Assembly (NCBI GenBank): GCA_027924585.1
Contig: BSBM01000190.1
Coordinates: forward strand, 6,086,501-6,150,500
Direction: 5' to 3'
Origin: Larix kaempferi
Lineage: Eukaryota > Streptophyta > Pinopsida > Pinales > Pinaceae
DNA: 64,000 nucleotides
Part shown: in pieces, positions 1-11,949 of the stretch
Position numbering within the stretch: position 1 is the first letter of the stretch
How the letters are laid out: every line of letters begins with the position of its first letter
The notes under the pieces: model-generated
What the model was told of the DNA's origin: nothing
The model's database searches: none
Seen by the model: the letters and a program-made list of their open reading frames with translations, nothing else
Translations under genes and position numbers: made by a program

Positions 1-454
1 AGTGTCGCAATGTGACCTATTTATGGGATAAAATAGGAGAGCAAACTTGTATGGAGTTCCATGTGTCACTGGTTCAACTTCGGCCTCTAAAACCCTTACC
101 CAAGAAACTACAATCTGTTCCCTACCTATCACTTTTTACGAAATTTCATTTGGAGCTTCCTAGCCCAAGTTGTGACCTTTTTTCCTAGGTCACCTGTTTA
201 TTACTGAGATTTGGAAGAGACGGAAACCCAAGATTGTACAGATCATAAAACACAAAGTACAATGAATTAGAAGTTTTTCTTCAAAAACAAGGTACATGGG
301 GATCTTATCTTCGACCTGTAAGAGTTTCATATCCTGAAACCTCATGGAAATGGATTTATAGTGAAAGTGCTATGATGACTGGGTTTTGCTATATCAAGCC
401 CTAGCATCGCAAGTGCAACAAGTGTCATACATGCCATACCATGCCTTCTTTCAG
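1..454 (-). other. Leader/internal sequence of minus-strand Copia element
   Basis: This stretch lies downstream (in minus-strand sense) of the primer binding site at 455-470, so it should be the 5' leader and perhaps the start of gag of the element whose 5' LTR is at 471-1153. I see no gag motif or long open frame on either strand. The element runs off the window edge, so its other LTR and target duplication cannot be checked. Assignment rests on position only. Confidence 0.4.
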
Positions 455-470
455 GCTAGATCTGAAACCA
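455..470 (-). promoter_or_regulatory. Primer binding site of minus-strand Copia element
   Basis: On the minus strand the LTR end (..CTATCA) is followed directly by TGGTTTCAGATCTAGC. This is close to the plant initiator-Met primer site TGGTATCAGAGC, with two mismatches in the first twelve bases. It fixes 471-1153 as a 5' LTR rather than a 3' or solo LTR. Confidence 0.6.
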
Positions 471-749
471 TGATAGTTTTTTAGAAATTTCAATCTGATC
501 TAGGATATTAACTGAGAGAATAACATGTATAGAATATCAATCATGGACACAATAATGCAAGCATACAAGAGACACAGAGTTTCACCGGGGAAAACCAAGA
601 AGGTGAAAAACCCCGCAACTTCCTCAGAGATAGATAGAGCAATGATACAACCAAAATACAAGAGATAGTATTCTCCTAGCAGATGATCCTCCTCCTCACA
701 AGTGCGCCACTTTCTGAGAGAGATAGAAGTGAGTAAATGAGTGATCAAA

Positions 750-775
750 TAGAGATCTCCCGATCTCTATTTATA
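750..775 (-). promoter_or_regulatory. LTR core promoter: TATA box with adjacent hairpin
   Basis: On the minus strand TATAAATA is followed at once by AGAGATC-GGGA-GATCTCT, a 7-bp stem with a 4-base loop. The same TATA-hairpin module sits in the Copia LTRs at 31634 and about 38625. It would lie at or just before the start of the element RNA. Confidence 0.6.
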
Positions 776-980
776 CTTGTCTTGTCCTGCCCAATCAACC
801 AGTGGGGCCGACTTGTCTAGCTTAGCCTAATAACCCATGGTTACATTAATCCGAGCCGACCCCACACTTGGTGGTCTAATAACCCATTTACCCACATGAC
901 TCATACAGGGCCAACCCCATCAAGGTGGTCTAATAACCCATCAAGTATAAGTTACAACACTTAGAATATAAATGACGACA

Positions 981-1108
981 CTTCCGTATAGAGGAATAAT
1001 AACATCTCTATAGGAATACAAACACTTCTGTATAGAGGAATAATAACATCTCTATAGGAATACAAACACTTCCGTATAGAGGAATAATAACATCTCTATA
1101 GGAATACA
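981..1108 (-). repeat. Triplicated 44-bp unit in LTR U3
   Basis: Three head-to-tail copies start at 991, 1035 and 1079 (exact 44-bp spacing). Each carries TATAGAG and CTCTATA as inverted arms around a 12-base AT-rich loop. The Copia LTRs at 31392 and 38383 have a single copy of the corresponding segment (CTTATAAGAG..CCTCTATAAGG). The unit lies upstream of the TATA box, in the position of an enhancer-like U3 repeat. Confidence 0.85.
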
Positions 1109-1153
1109 ATATACATGGGTAAAATACATTCTGAAGTTACATATACATCAACA

Positions 1154-2204
1154 CATGGCCCATAAATGATAAAAAAATGGTAGAAACAAACCATATGGGT
1201 GCGCCCTTTCCACACTATCTGAAACCACAACTACATGTTTCTCCATCTAAAATTTCCCTTCCATATACACTACCTGGTGTAATGGGATTCCCTTCACCAC
1301 ACAGGTCCCTCAGTACATCGCCATCCACCATCGAGCTTCACATACAGATATGCGGACAAGGACAAGAAATGGGACAAGTACTCATGTTGTGTTCTGCATA
1401 TTCAATATTCAATCCCCATTACAGGGTCTTCATACCTCATTACAATGCCTTCAATATTCATTTCCTATTGAGTTGTGACTATCTGCACTCACTACGACCC
1501 TTCATATATCACCACCCTCACCCAGGAATTCAATATTTATCCATACAATGCTTCTCCTCCACGAGAGCATGCACCTTCAATCCAGTATCCAAGAGAGAGC
1601 CCATTCGAATTCATATAGAGAAATTTGAATCCACTCCGAGAGTATAACTCCCACTCACTATGGAGGTTACCCAAACCACAAGAGGTTAACTCCAACCCAA
1701 AGAGGAAAACTAGAATTAGTGAGAGGAGGTTACAAAACATGAGAGGATTTTCCCAACTTTTGAGGTGTAAAGGCTAAAAATATCCAGTGAGGGTGCACTT
1801 GTGCAAGTGGGGGTTACAAAACCAAGTGTAACCTCCAAAAAAGAGTTACAAAACCACCAAAGGGGCACATTTAACAAGTGGAATCCATCCAAGCACTAAG
1901 GAAGTCCCACTAAATAATGAATTAGGCTAAATAATACCAACATAGGCTAAAATAACAAAAATAGAAAACAAAGTGTGTTGTTAGGGAGAGCCACAACTCC
2001 TAGTCCCCAACCCCCTAACATGTGGAATCCATGCCCCCCCCCAACCACATTAGTTGTCTAGGTTGATCTAGTTATTTAATTAAAAATAATAATAATAATG
2101 TCCATAGTCCATAGTCTAGGATCCTAGTGCCACATTAAAACAAAAAAATAATCACAACATATGTACAGGGGCTTAACACATGGGGTATTACACCCCATCA
2201 CAAG
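1154..2204. other. Spacer with a possible degenerate minus-strand LTR (1278-2192)
   Basis: No credible gene. Read on the minus strand, 2192 to 1278 begins TGTAATACCCC and ends CCATTACA, and is preceded by a purine-rich tract (CTTGTGATGGGG, 2193-2204). That is the shape of a 3' LTR with its polypurine tract, and it could belong to the decayed minus-strand Gypsy genes at 4182-6620. I found no second LTR copy and no target duplication, so this is a weak call. Between 1660 and 1860 a short motif GAGGTTACAAAAC recurs about five times with small changes. Confidence 0.25.
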
Positions 2205-4181
2205 AAAACAACCTTTTTTGTGCTCCTAGTACAGAAACCAGTCATTTTTCTACATTGATCTATTGTAAAATACCATGGTCTTTCCTAACGTAGTTGTAGG
2301 CCTATTTTCTATGCTCCTGACACAAAAATACCATATAAATATGATTTATGGGTTAAAAAATAGGCTATGGGATAGTTCTTAGTGAAAAAAATTGAACCTG
2401 GAAAACTAAACTATTGAAATTGAAAAGGAGGATAAGGCCACAAACCTAGAACTCACGAACTTGAATTTTATTGATTGATTTGTCCATGAAAATATTTGAA
2501 ATATCTAGGGAACAATCCAACTCTCTAAGTCTCCAAGCTCCAAATGTGCAAATGAATTGGACTTCAGTATTTTTCCCTATTTATAGCCCAAACCCTAATT
2601 CTTCATCAGCCTCTTGCACCCTTATATAGTGTTCGACCAACAAATTGTTTGCATCGTTAGACTTTGAATTTGAATCACTTAAAAAGGGCACTTTTAAATT
2701 TTTCAATATTCCTACTTTATCTAGGACCATTTTTTCATGGAATTTTGATTTCAAGTCAATCCTAGATTGATTCCCCTTGAGGAAATTTGCAATTAAGTAA
2801 TCAGAATTACATTTTATGTAAAACTTGACATTGTTTCATATATTTACATGTGTATGGGATGTTACTACAACCATATTTACACATCGATGGTCACAAACGC
2901 CCCTTAAGGTATCATCTCAAACTTAAGCATATAGATAAACATTTACCTTTTGCCTATATTGAATACACCCTTACGGAAATCATGTGTAGTAAAATATAGA
3001 ATACCCCCCAACCCCCTATTTGGGAAAGTGTCTAACCTTTTACACTTATTTCATTGGCCCCTGCCTAATGGTAGTTTGTCATCATTACATGGGTTCCCTA
3101 GTCTAGTAATGATTTGCTTCTTGGAGCCCGTGTTTATATTGTTTATGCTAGTATGATTGGGAGGGATAAATTTCAATCATTTATCCCAGTTGATGATTTT
3201 GGTCCATTCTAAATTGGTACTTCCATGTATCTTAAGAGGGGAGAGTACATAAATGAAACAAAATTATACTCTCTTGCACATCAAAGGGGGGAGTACACTT
3301 ATGAAGAAAAAATTGAATTCACATTCACCTTAAAGGGGGGGAGTACATTGTAAAAATAGTTAATGGTCAACCAAAAACACCATATACATTGATCAAGTGA
3401 ATATGGTTAATGGTCAACAAAAACCACCACATTGATGAAATTGGTTAGTGGTCAACCAAAACTACCAAATACATGGTATCAAGCAAAATGATGAAAGATT
3501 TATTGATGAAGAATCCAAATATCAAGCTTGGATCCATTCCACATACTTTTCACCTTGCACCCGATAGAGGGGGAATTTCAATGATGATGGTCAAGCTTCA
3601 AATTTTGTTAATTAGCATTTTGGAATTCTAGCATGGAAACCAATCTCCTCAACAAGCTATCTACATTGAATCAATTATTCATGGGATGTTGTGTGACACC
3701 TAATTGTATCTAAATTCAGAGATTGCTTCAGTGATTCTATTTATTCATGATAACAAAATGGAAATCCTATTTTTTCACCAATTAGCAGGGGAATGTTCAT
3801 GAATAGTAGTGGTTCATTAATAACAAAATGGAAAACATGTTTTCTGACCAATTAATAGGGGAACAAGTTAGGTATGGAAATTGCTCGTTTACAGAATTTC
3901 TGCTCACTTTCAAAGTTCATTTTAGATGCACCATTCAACATCCAAAATTAGTGGTTTTCTTGGCATATCTTCACCAAAGCTCAATTTAAGAAGTTTCAAA
4001 CTGGAGGTGAGTCCAATCTATGCACTAGTCCATGTTTCTTTACTAGTCATTGTTGTTGCAAGTAGCCTCCATCACCTGTATGATTTTATTGGTTGCACAA
4101 GATGCATCAACCATGTTCTCAATTTTCTCCTCCTTTTCAATTAATGTTGTTCGAAATGCTTCAATCAAATGATCCTTCCAT
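2205..4181. other. Non-coding spacer with polypurine tracts
   Basis: Frames are short and broken on both strands and I recognise no protein motif. The region may be the eroded RNase H-integrase end of the minus-strand Gypsy copy to its right, but no motif survives to show it. The visible structure is the set of three purine tracts at 3231-3346 followed by three near-copies of AATGGTCAACCAAAA at about 3360-3460. Confidence 0.5.
3231..3346 (+). repeat. Three tandem polypurine-tract-like G runs
   Basis: CTTAAGAGGGGAGAGTACAT, AAAGGGGGGAGTACACTT and CTTAAAGGGGGGGAGTACAT occur about 50 bp apart. Each looks like the purine tract that precedes the 3' LTR of plant Copia elements. No TG..CA LTR follows any of them. 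Confidence 0.5.
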
Positions 4182-5120
4182 TCAATTTGCTCCACTTCCA
4201 AAAAAAATACACAAATTGTTATTAGTGAATACCAAGGGGCATCCCTCTTGCATTAACACTACCCCAATACCTTTTCTTGATGAAACACATTCCAAGATGA
4301 AGGTCTTATTGAAGTATGGAATGGGAAGGATAAAAGTAGTACACATCACTTCTTTCAAAGCTTGAAATGATTTCTCTACAACAACATCTAGTCGAATAAA
4401 TTTTTCTTGAGCAAGACGGTGATCGGGAACTACAATTTCACAATAGTTATACACAAACTTCCTATAGTAACTAGTGAGGCCAAGAAATCCATGCAAACGT
4501 TTGAAATCCTTTAGGCATGTTTGGCCTTTCATTGCCTCAATTTTCGTAGGATCAACACATACTCCATCTTGACTGAAAATGTGACCCAAGTATTCCACTT
4601 TGGATGTTCCAAAAGAACATTTTGAAGGGTTGATGAATAGTTGGTGATTGAAGAGAATTTGTAAGGCCTAATACACATGTGCGACATCCATATCCTATTT
4701 TTTGTTGTAGAACAAGGTATCATCAAGAAGACAAGGAAAAAATCTCAAAGAAGAGGTTGAAATATTTTGTTCATGAGGCTCTAAAAAGCGGATGGTGCAT
4801 TGCTAGGAGAAAAATACATCACTAGGAACTTGTAATGGGGGCTTTGTGTGTGCAAAAAGTAGTGTTAGGAATTTTTTCTTCCTTAATTCTAATTTGGTGA
4901 TAATCTAAATGGAGATCCTATTTAAAAAAGAATTGTGATATGTGTAGCTCATCCAAGAGGTTTTCAATGATTATAATGTAAAATTTATTTGTAATGGACA
5001 ATTTGTTAAAAGAACAAAGCTTGGTGCACATGTGTCAAGTGCCTTCTTTTTTAGAACCATGAAAACCAAAGAGGCCCTAGGAGCTATTACTAGGATGGAT
5101 CACATTGACATCCAAAAATT
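4182..5120 (-). pseudogene. pol: Ty3/Gypsy reverse transcriptase, decayed
   Basis: A minus-strand frame at 4182-4598 carries YLGHIFSQDGVCVDPTKI and LHGFLGLTSYYRKFV, the connection after the RT palm in Ty3/Gypsy pol, followed by an RNase H-like start (FNKTFILECVSS). Upstream (4600-5120) short fragments in shifting frames match RT: a broken stretch near 5040 resembling KKKDGTWRMC, and SKCSFG-like pieces near 4600. Several frameshifts and stops separate them, so the gene is dead. It is continuous in order and strand with the PR at 5530-5835 and gag at 6170-6620, so this is one old element inserted in the minus direction. Confidence 0.8.
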
Positions 5121-5529
5121 CTTAAATGATCTTTTATTTCCCACTTTGTAATGCAAAATGATGATGATACAAACATACATTAGCTGGCTAGCTACTTAGA
5201 ATTAGTGGCATGCTATTATCATTCTCACTTCATCAGGTTGGTAGTCTATGGGGAAGTTCAAATGCATACTAGTGTTTGTCCAAATCCAAATTCAAATTAC
5301 AATGAATTAACCAGGAAATGTCCTCAAGGAATTGGATGGCACTGAAATGTGTAATATTGCCTCAAGGGTTTTTCCATGTGATGATAACAAACAATTTTTT
5401 GAGAGGTCTTTTAAAGACATTTTGAGAGTGTTACAGTAGTGACCGTCCTTTTTGAAACTCGTGTATAATTCTAGGAAATACATATTAACGAGACCTCATG
5501 TTCTCAACCATTCTACACCCACAAAAATA

Positions 5530-5935
5530 TCATAGCCTCTCATTTGAAATGGAAAACATGTGATTTTTCAAGAAATAGTTACCCATTTGGAGATTCACAT
5601 TGTCAAACGTGCCACCACATTTCATAAATTTCCCATTTCTAACCATGATTTCAAAGTTGTTAATAACATAGTTATAGTAGTGTGTTTCTTCTATTGTGTG
5701 AAAATGAGTGAAATTGTGGGTATTGTCATTGTCTATTAGCACAACCACCTTCATGTGCTTGATATAACCGACCAACTTTAATGTCTGAGGAGATGAAATG
5801 CATGTAAGCATGAAGTGATATTGTGGGTTCATCAAAATGCCAGTATGGAATGGGAATGTCTACCATAGGAGTTTTGATTTCCTCTATAGTCAACCTATTG
5901 ACTTCATTGTCAAAAATTTCCTTGAACATATCCAT
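5530..5935 (-). pseudogene. pol: Ty3/Gypsy protease region, decayed
   Basis: The minus-strand frame contains PQTLKLVGYIKHMKVVVLID followed by NDNTHNF. The latter stands where Ty3/Gypsy proteases have D-S-G-S-T-H-N-F, so the catalytic serine-glycine pair has been lost or mutated. The following FEIMVRNGKFMKCGG matches the usual flap region. The upstream part (to 5935) is in another frame and reads as the gag-PR linker (PTISLHAYMHFISS-like, in the LHAI position). The product is not functional. Confidence 0.7.
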
Positions 5936-6169
5936 AGATAATCTAGTTTCCTTACAATATTAATGACCTATTCATGTGAAATATTTGTCATCACAATTAT
6001 ACCAAAGACCTTTGAGTTGATGTTCCACCATTTATCCAATGTCAACGTGTGGTTCTTAATGGGTGGAGTAGGATGTTGAGGTGGCACAAAGTTTTGGTGT
6101 GATCATGGAACAATGTTTGGGTATTTGGATTGGTCATATGTAATAACATGTGCACAACAAGCTAGTTGA

Positions 6170-6620
6170 GAGGCATCCAACTAGGTAGAATGGTGATTCA
6201 TCTCAAAATGGGATTTTAGTTCCTCCTTAAGACCTTTAATAAAACATTAATAGAAAATTCATTAACCAATTTTATGATATCATGGAAAAGCACTCAAAAG
6301 CATCAATAAATTCTTCCATTATGCCTATTTGACTCAATTTGGTAACCAATCCCTGAAAAATAGTCTCCTTTTCAAATCAAACAAGAAGGCCTTTCAAAAA
6401 CTACTTCCATTCAATGTATCATGAAGAAGTTTTCTTATTCCATTTCCACCACTACCAGCATTCTTGATCCACATATAAATACCTTATTCAAAGTTTCAAT
6501 ATGTCATCCTCTATAGCATGGAGAGAAAAGTAGTGTTCCATCTAGTCAACCCATCTTTCATATCATATCTATCAAACTTTTCAAATCAACCTTAAGCAAT
6601 TGATGAAACAGATTGGGAGA
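6170..6620 (-). pseudogene. gag: Ty3/Gypsy gag capsid, heavily decayed
   Basis: Across shifting minus-strand frames, pieces match a Ty3/Gypsy capsid: a segment near 6540 with fragments resembling the usual YFSLH start, a W-rich segment near 6460, then an FEKETIFQGL-like, KLSQIGIMEEFIDAFE-like and FSINCFIKGLKEELKSHFEM-like series down to 6200. The order is that of retrotransposon gag in chromovirus-type elements. No open frame remains. The assignment depends on reading through several indels by eye. Confidence 0.6.
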
Positions 6621-8690
6621 ATTTTTTGCAAAGGTGTTGCAGTGCGAGAACCTTCACCAATGGAACATTCATCACCATCATGCTTAGCTGTTTTTCGGTA
6701 AATTAACCTATGATTGGGAAGTTCTAAGAGATCACCAACATATTGTTATTAAGGTACAAATTCTAGATGACAAACAAGCATAGCATAAAAAGTTCTTTCA
6801 ATTAAGAAAAGTTAGGGTTTAAAGCCAAAGAACATACCTGGACATACGAAGTTTGATCCAATATTTAAGCTTTATTCCTCTGATCCACGATCCCAAATGA
6901 TAAACATGCAACACAGAAGAGACATTCCTCAAAGATTTTGACTACAAAAAACATGAATAAACTAGGATGAAACTCATATATAATAGAGATATGACAGATT
7001 CAATCAACTAGATTCACAAAGTAGACAAGCAATTTTACGAGAAAGAAAACTTCTTATATTATAATAATCAATGGAAACCAGCTATACTTGATCTATAACC
7101 TACACTATTGAAAACTTATTCCTGTGTTCCTTTCTCCTCTTCCTTCAATGGATATTTCTCTAGCATTTCCTTATAAAAAATGGTTATTCCCTTTCTCAAT
7201 TTCCTCTCCTTGTATTTATATCAAGGTTGAGAGGATGGGCTCGAAAGGTAAATGGTCGAGGAAGTTGTGGTAATCAGGATAAATGACATAACTAATCCCT
7301 AATCAATATTTTAAATATTTTTTTCATGATTTTTGGAGGTACCCGCAGGTATATCTCTTGAAAATAGGTGAGTGATTCGCGGGTGCAAATTTTTAGGTGA
7401 TAACTGTGGGTTGTCAATGTAAACTCTAGTGGGTCACCTGCAAGTTGATCGATATAAGAGTCGTGGTTATAGCTCAATGCACTTCATAAAAATAGCTATG
7501 CTGAAGAAAGTATTGTAAGATTTGGATCCAAAGCATCTATAGTCAATGAGGATATTCCATCCATAAGGTCCTTTTGTGTGATCAATAATGTAGTGTGGTC
7601 ACAGACGGATAATTTCCAATATGACTGATAGCAGATTCCCCCTAATGCATGAGTTCAGAATGTAATGATGGTCGAAATGCATTACAAACCAAGAATTGGA
7701 GGAGCGTGGAAGCCACGGGAACAAATTCTCAAACAATACCTGAAACAAAACAAGGTCAGTGATCAATTACAATATTGATATCAGGAGATGTTCAGAATGA
7801 TAGAACATGCTCTCCAATACATAACAGAACAGATGTATATATCATGGCCATTGAAATACATGTGTGGATCCATGTCACAAGGAGATCATAGCCATAACAA
7901 AAAATTGAATCTATGTCTCATGAGGAGCCAATATAAGTAGGGCTCAGTCTTGCACAGCTTGGGCGATAACAAATAAGTGGTAGCATAAGCCCAAGGTCTT
8001 CAAACCAACCATCGATCAAAAAGTACAAACCCTAAACCATGCGAATAAAGGAGTTGAAGTCCAACATGGAGGATTTCGTTGGATTATCGGTCAATGATGA
8101 AAACCGTTAACAAATGCGAGGACGCTCACCAAAGATTAAAATGGGGTCCAAGGTACTTAGTACATTCTTACAAGTGTGAATAAGAGGTCTTGAAGTCAAA
8201 CACTTGAATAATATGTCGATTAAGGGACATTGATGTATTCCCATAATGCAACAGCGACAGTATTTACCACTAATGACTGCAAATTGCAAGGTATTGATCG
8301 GGAACTCTAAGTCTACTTCCTAGAGAAATATGTGTTGAGGTTGATAGGAAGAGACCCAGGAGAAGGAATGCATTAAAGTATCCTTCATCATCTCACACAA
8401 GAAACACTGAAAAATTGAGTTGAAACAAGACTGAGATAAGGGATGGCTGACATGAGAGGTCAAGATGAACTGCAGAATGGCCGACACAGGGATAATCCTT
8501 GAACATTAAGCACCAAAGGAAAGTGACTTAGGCAAATTGGATAGACAGGAAACATGATATAAGTTTGACATGTAGGAGACAGCAAACTCTCCATAAGATC
8601 AGAAGAGTAACCAATCGTAGGAGTACATAACTCTGGAATCAGGTTAAATCCTAAAGTCAAAACTAAGACCCATTGACTTTAACATAAGTG
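6621..8690. other. Spacer, possible decayed 5' LTR and repeat family member
   Basis: I recognise no gene. On the minus strand, 7219-7230 reads as a TATA-like box (CTTGATATAAATAC) upstream of the decayed gag, as expected for an old 5' LTR, but its ends cannot be defined. Around 8030-8110 a block (ACCATGCGAATAAAGG, AAGTCCAACATGG, TTGGATT) is matched by 41920-42010, indicating a second old repeat family present on both sides of the central element. Confidence 0.4.
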
Positions 8691-8749
8691 TTGTGTTCAA
8701 GGACGGATTAGACTTGTTGCTGTATGAAGAATGAATAACAGAATTTTTC

Positions 8750-9300
8750 TTTCCCTTCTCTTTTTAAATGTCTCTTGTTGTTTTAACGAGCATGAAAAGG
8801 TTGAAAAGTAAGCTCAGTAGTATCTCTCTTGTTGAATTTTAACGAGTCCAAGAAAGTAAACTCGAAAGACCTCTTTCATTTTGAGCAAGCTTGAAGAAGA
8901 GAGAGAAGAATGCTTGATATAGTTCCAACCATGTGTGGTTTAACGAGGCCATGGGAGGGAAACTCAGGACCTTCTTCATGTTTTAACGAGTTTGGAGAAG
9001 ATATAGACTAATACTCGATAGGTTACTGGTTCGTGGATTTTATTATCTAGCACAGATTTGTTCGTGCTCGCCAGTGTTTTCATGTTTAAGGAGTCTGAAA
9101 AACTTAAACAAGAACTCCATACACCTACTCGTGGATTTTAGTATCGATCCCGATTTGGTATGTGCTCGTCGGGGTTTTCATATTTAGGGAGTCTGAAAAA
9201 ATTACACAAGAAATCCATAATGTACTTTTTCGTAAAGTTATCCTCCTCTCCCAAAAAAGTGTAAAAGTGTATGAGAGAGGACTCTTCTAGTTGAAAGAAC
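8750..9300 (+). repeat. TTAACGAG-motif region with a 98-bp tandem duplication
   Basis: TTTAACGAG recurs near 8780, 8840, 8948 and 8983, each within about 20 bp of a GA-rich run. Then two imperfect 98-bp copies follow, at 9031-9128 and 9129-9226, both holding TCGTGGATTTTA, GTGCTCG, GGGGTTTTCAT or similar, and GGAGTCTGAAAAA. From family knowledge, TTTTAACGAG runs are common just before the 3' LTR of plant Copia elements. No LTR boundary is visible here, so the parent element is unidentified. Confidence 0.55.
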
Positions 9301-11949
9301 TAGAGTATACCTTTTTCGTAAATAATCCTACAAAGATCATAAAAATGGATTTCAACTACAGAGTGGGAATCACTACCTAAATTGTCCAAACAAATGATAT
9401 ATGAAACTCCTTTCTACATATAATTGTTAAGATTTACCTACCAACCACTATCAACATCCATAACTTGTGATTGATCACTATCCCTTGTTAAAGAAGTCGG
9501 GATAGTGTTCTAACTCCAAGAGCAATCCATCGATACTCCATAAACTGGATATGGAGCTAATTGCAAAACAAGGTCTCTTGAATTCCTAGAAGATTCCCAA
9601 ATCAGACTCTCACTAGATCCACCACTAAAGCTTTAAGGCTAGAGAAACACATTCCCACCATCCTTGGCCTATGGGGAATCCTCCTAACCGACTTGGCCAA
9701 AACCAACTGATGAACTAATGTTATCAACATGTATGGTCAAAGTTGTATTTCCTATATTATGGAGAGAATTCTAAGGGGGTTTATGATGAATCCAACTTCT
9801 AATGAGATGATCTTATGTCTAACATGTAAATCAAATGTTGGAAAATTTTAGATAGTGAACGTTCTTCTCTCAAATCCCATCCACAATCATTGTCTGGTTA
9901 TTCATATGCATAAATCCTTGACATTAAATCTATCAATCTGAGACTCATAAGCTTCAAGATGCAAGCACAAGAAATGCATGATTAAAGCAAGATCTAAACT
10001 ATCTTAGTTTCCAAGCTTTGAAGATAAGAAAGTTGAATTGCAAAACCTACTTTTAATGACAAGGAGGTTATATTCTATCTTCATGGATGTAATACAAATC
10101 GGACAAAATGTTGATATTGTTGTGCTTGGGTTTGATCTTTAATATAGAAATATAGCCTTGAATCAATTGTTAGTGTTCATCACTTATCCATGAATCTCCT
10201 TTATCATTTTTAAGTTAACAAAGGGTGAACTACTGAAAGTCAAGTACAAAAAACAGTCATTAGCCTTTCAGGTTTGATCTCATTAATGAATTCGAACACA
10301 AATATTTCACTTAGATAACAAGAGTTCTTACATTCTGTAAGATTATTGATTCAACATAATTGAAAACTTATAATTATTGTGTTTACTCAAATGAAGAACT
10401 ATTGTGTTTCTATGTACAAACAAATGAAAAGCAAAATTCAAATAAAATTAAGCTACAACACTCTAATGTTCCTAGTCTATATATGATCAATTTAATTTAG
10501 TTATTAGTCTTAGAGATTGATTTCATTAAAAGCACATAGCATATTCTTTTACTCAACAATGGGTATTCTTGTACTGTAAATGAAATGATTGATTCAATCT
10601 TTCACAAAAAATCCAATTACTGAAGTGAATTGATAAATCAACACACTTTGCTCATAAAAATTTAAAGAATAGAAAATAGGCTATGATCAAAGTCACGCTC
10701 TTGATGAATACTATCGGAGAAGAATATATGTCAAGCTTATGTTAATGGGATGCTCCTACTAGCACTTTAATCAAGCAATCCACACCATGAATTTGTACTA
10801 AAGCAAACAGTTAATCGTCTACTGGAGAATAATGATTTAAATAAAATAAGAAATAATCTACCCACAAGAAAACTAACTAATTACAATTAAAAATAGTAGC
10901 GACTACCGGTTGGTGGGCCATTTCCAAACTGGTAGACAAGCTAACGAAGAAAAATCACATGATTTAAGAAGATAACAACTTCCGGAAAAACCAAGGTTCC
11001 ATTAAACGCAATTCAATTACAAGATCAAGTCAGGTATAGAATGTAACAGTGCTATATTGCTTTACAATAAGATCTATATCATTCTATCCCTCTTGCTAAC
11101 TCCATTTACATATTACAATGAATATATAGAAGATAGGAATTCTCGGGGATAGGATCGAATCCCTCTATACTTGATGATTGTTCTACAAAAATGGAAGAGG
11201 AATATATGATCCACCAAAATTATTAGATCTAGAATTGAAAAGAGAACAAAAATAGAAGAGGTGTGCTTGGATAACCCTATCTTCATGACACGGTGAATGA
11301 AGATAATTAGAATCTCATCCCAGTGCATGATGTTTTACTTAGCAGCCTCTCCATAGGAATCTCATTATAACTTGTGCAAAACAGGAAAACATTGACTGCC
11401 ATGTTGATCGATGATCTGGATCCACCTGGAGTGAGATGGGTGCATTTGAGTGAACATGAATCCATCTCAAGGCCTTAATGCACAAAAACCCATGTGCTCA
11501 ATCTTCCATTGACACGGCCCAACCATCAAAAGCTATGATTGAGTACCGGAACTTGGTATCAAAAATTCTACACATGGTTCCGAAAATATCTATGGTGCCT
11601 AAATTAAATGTAAATTTTCATCATTAGTAAAATTATCCTAAAACTTCAATTCAATCCATCAAAAACATCAAAATAAACAAAAATAACAACATTTACCTCT
11701 ATGTACTTGTAAGGAAGGATTTGTATTGAAAAGCATAGGAATATAGGGTAACAGAGGTGGTATTAGATAGTGAACTAGAGCAAAAATGTTGATAGGGTAC
11801 ATCCAAATGAGGTCAAAATAGGAGGCCAATATCTCCACCAGGGTAATGGATTTGCATGACCTCATGCAAAATTTTGATTCAAACACTTGGAAACACTCAC
11901 AACTTAATAACTCCTTATAACCTCGTAGCATTGATCAAAATATTGAGAC
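9301..11949. other. AT-rich spacer without recognisable genes
   Basis: Only short frames exist on either strand and none carries a motif I know. I see no LTR pair, no terminal inverted repeats and no tandem array. It may be old, eroded repeat sequence. Confidence 0.6.

Larger units (their letters stand above)
471..1153 (-). repeat. 5' LTR of a Copia element (minus strand)
   Basis: Read on the minus strand this begins TGTTGATGTATATGTAACTT and ends CTATCA. It shares long blocks with the Copia LTRs at 31392-31982 and 38383-38973: the TATA box (TATAAATA) followed by a small hairpin, the AGAAAGTGGCGCAC block, and the CTCTGAGGAAGTTG and GAAACTCTGTGTCTCTTG blocks near the end. It is about 90 bp longer than those LTRs, mainly because of a triplicated 44-bp unit near its start and extra copies of a GGGTTATTAGACCACC segment. 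It therefore belongs to a second subfamily of the same Copia lineage. No target duplication can be checked because the element leaves the window. Confidence 0.85.

Noticed and set aside
1177-1647. 156-codon plus-strand ORF
   Set aside because: No known domain. It is low in complexity (His, Pro, Ser, Ile), overlaps a minus-strand ORF and lies in a possible degenerate LTR.
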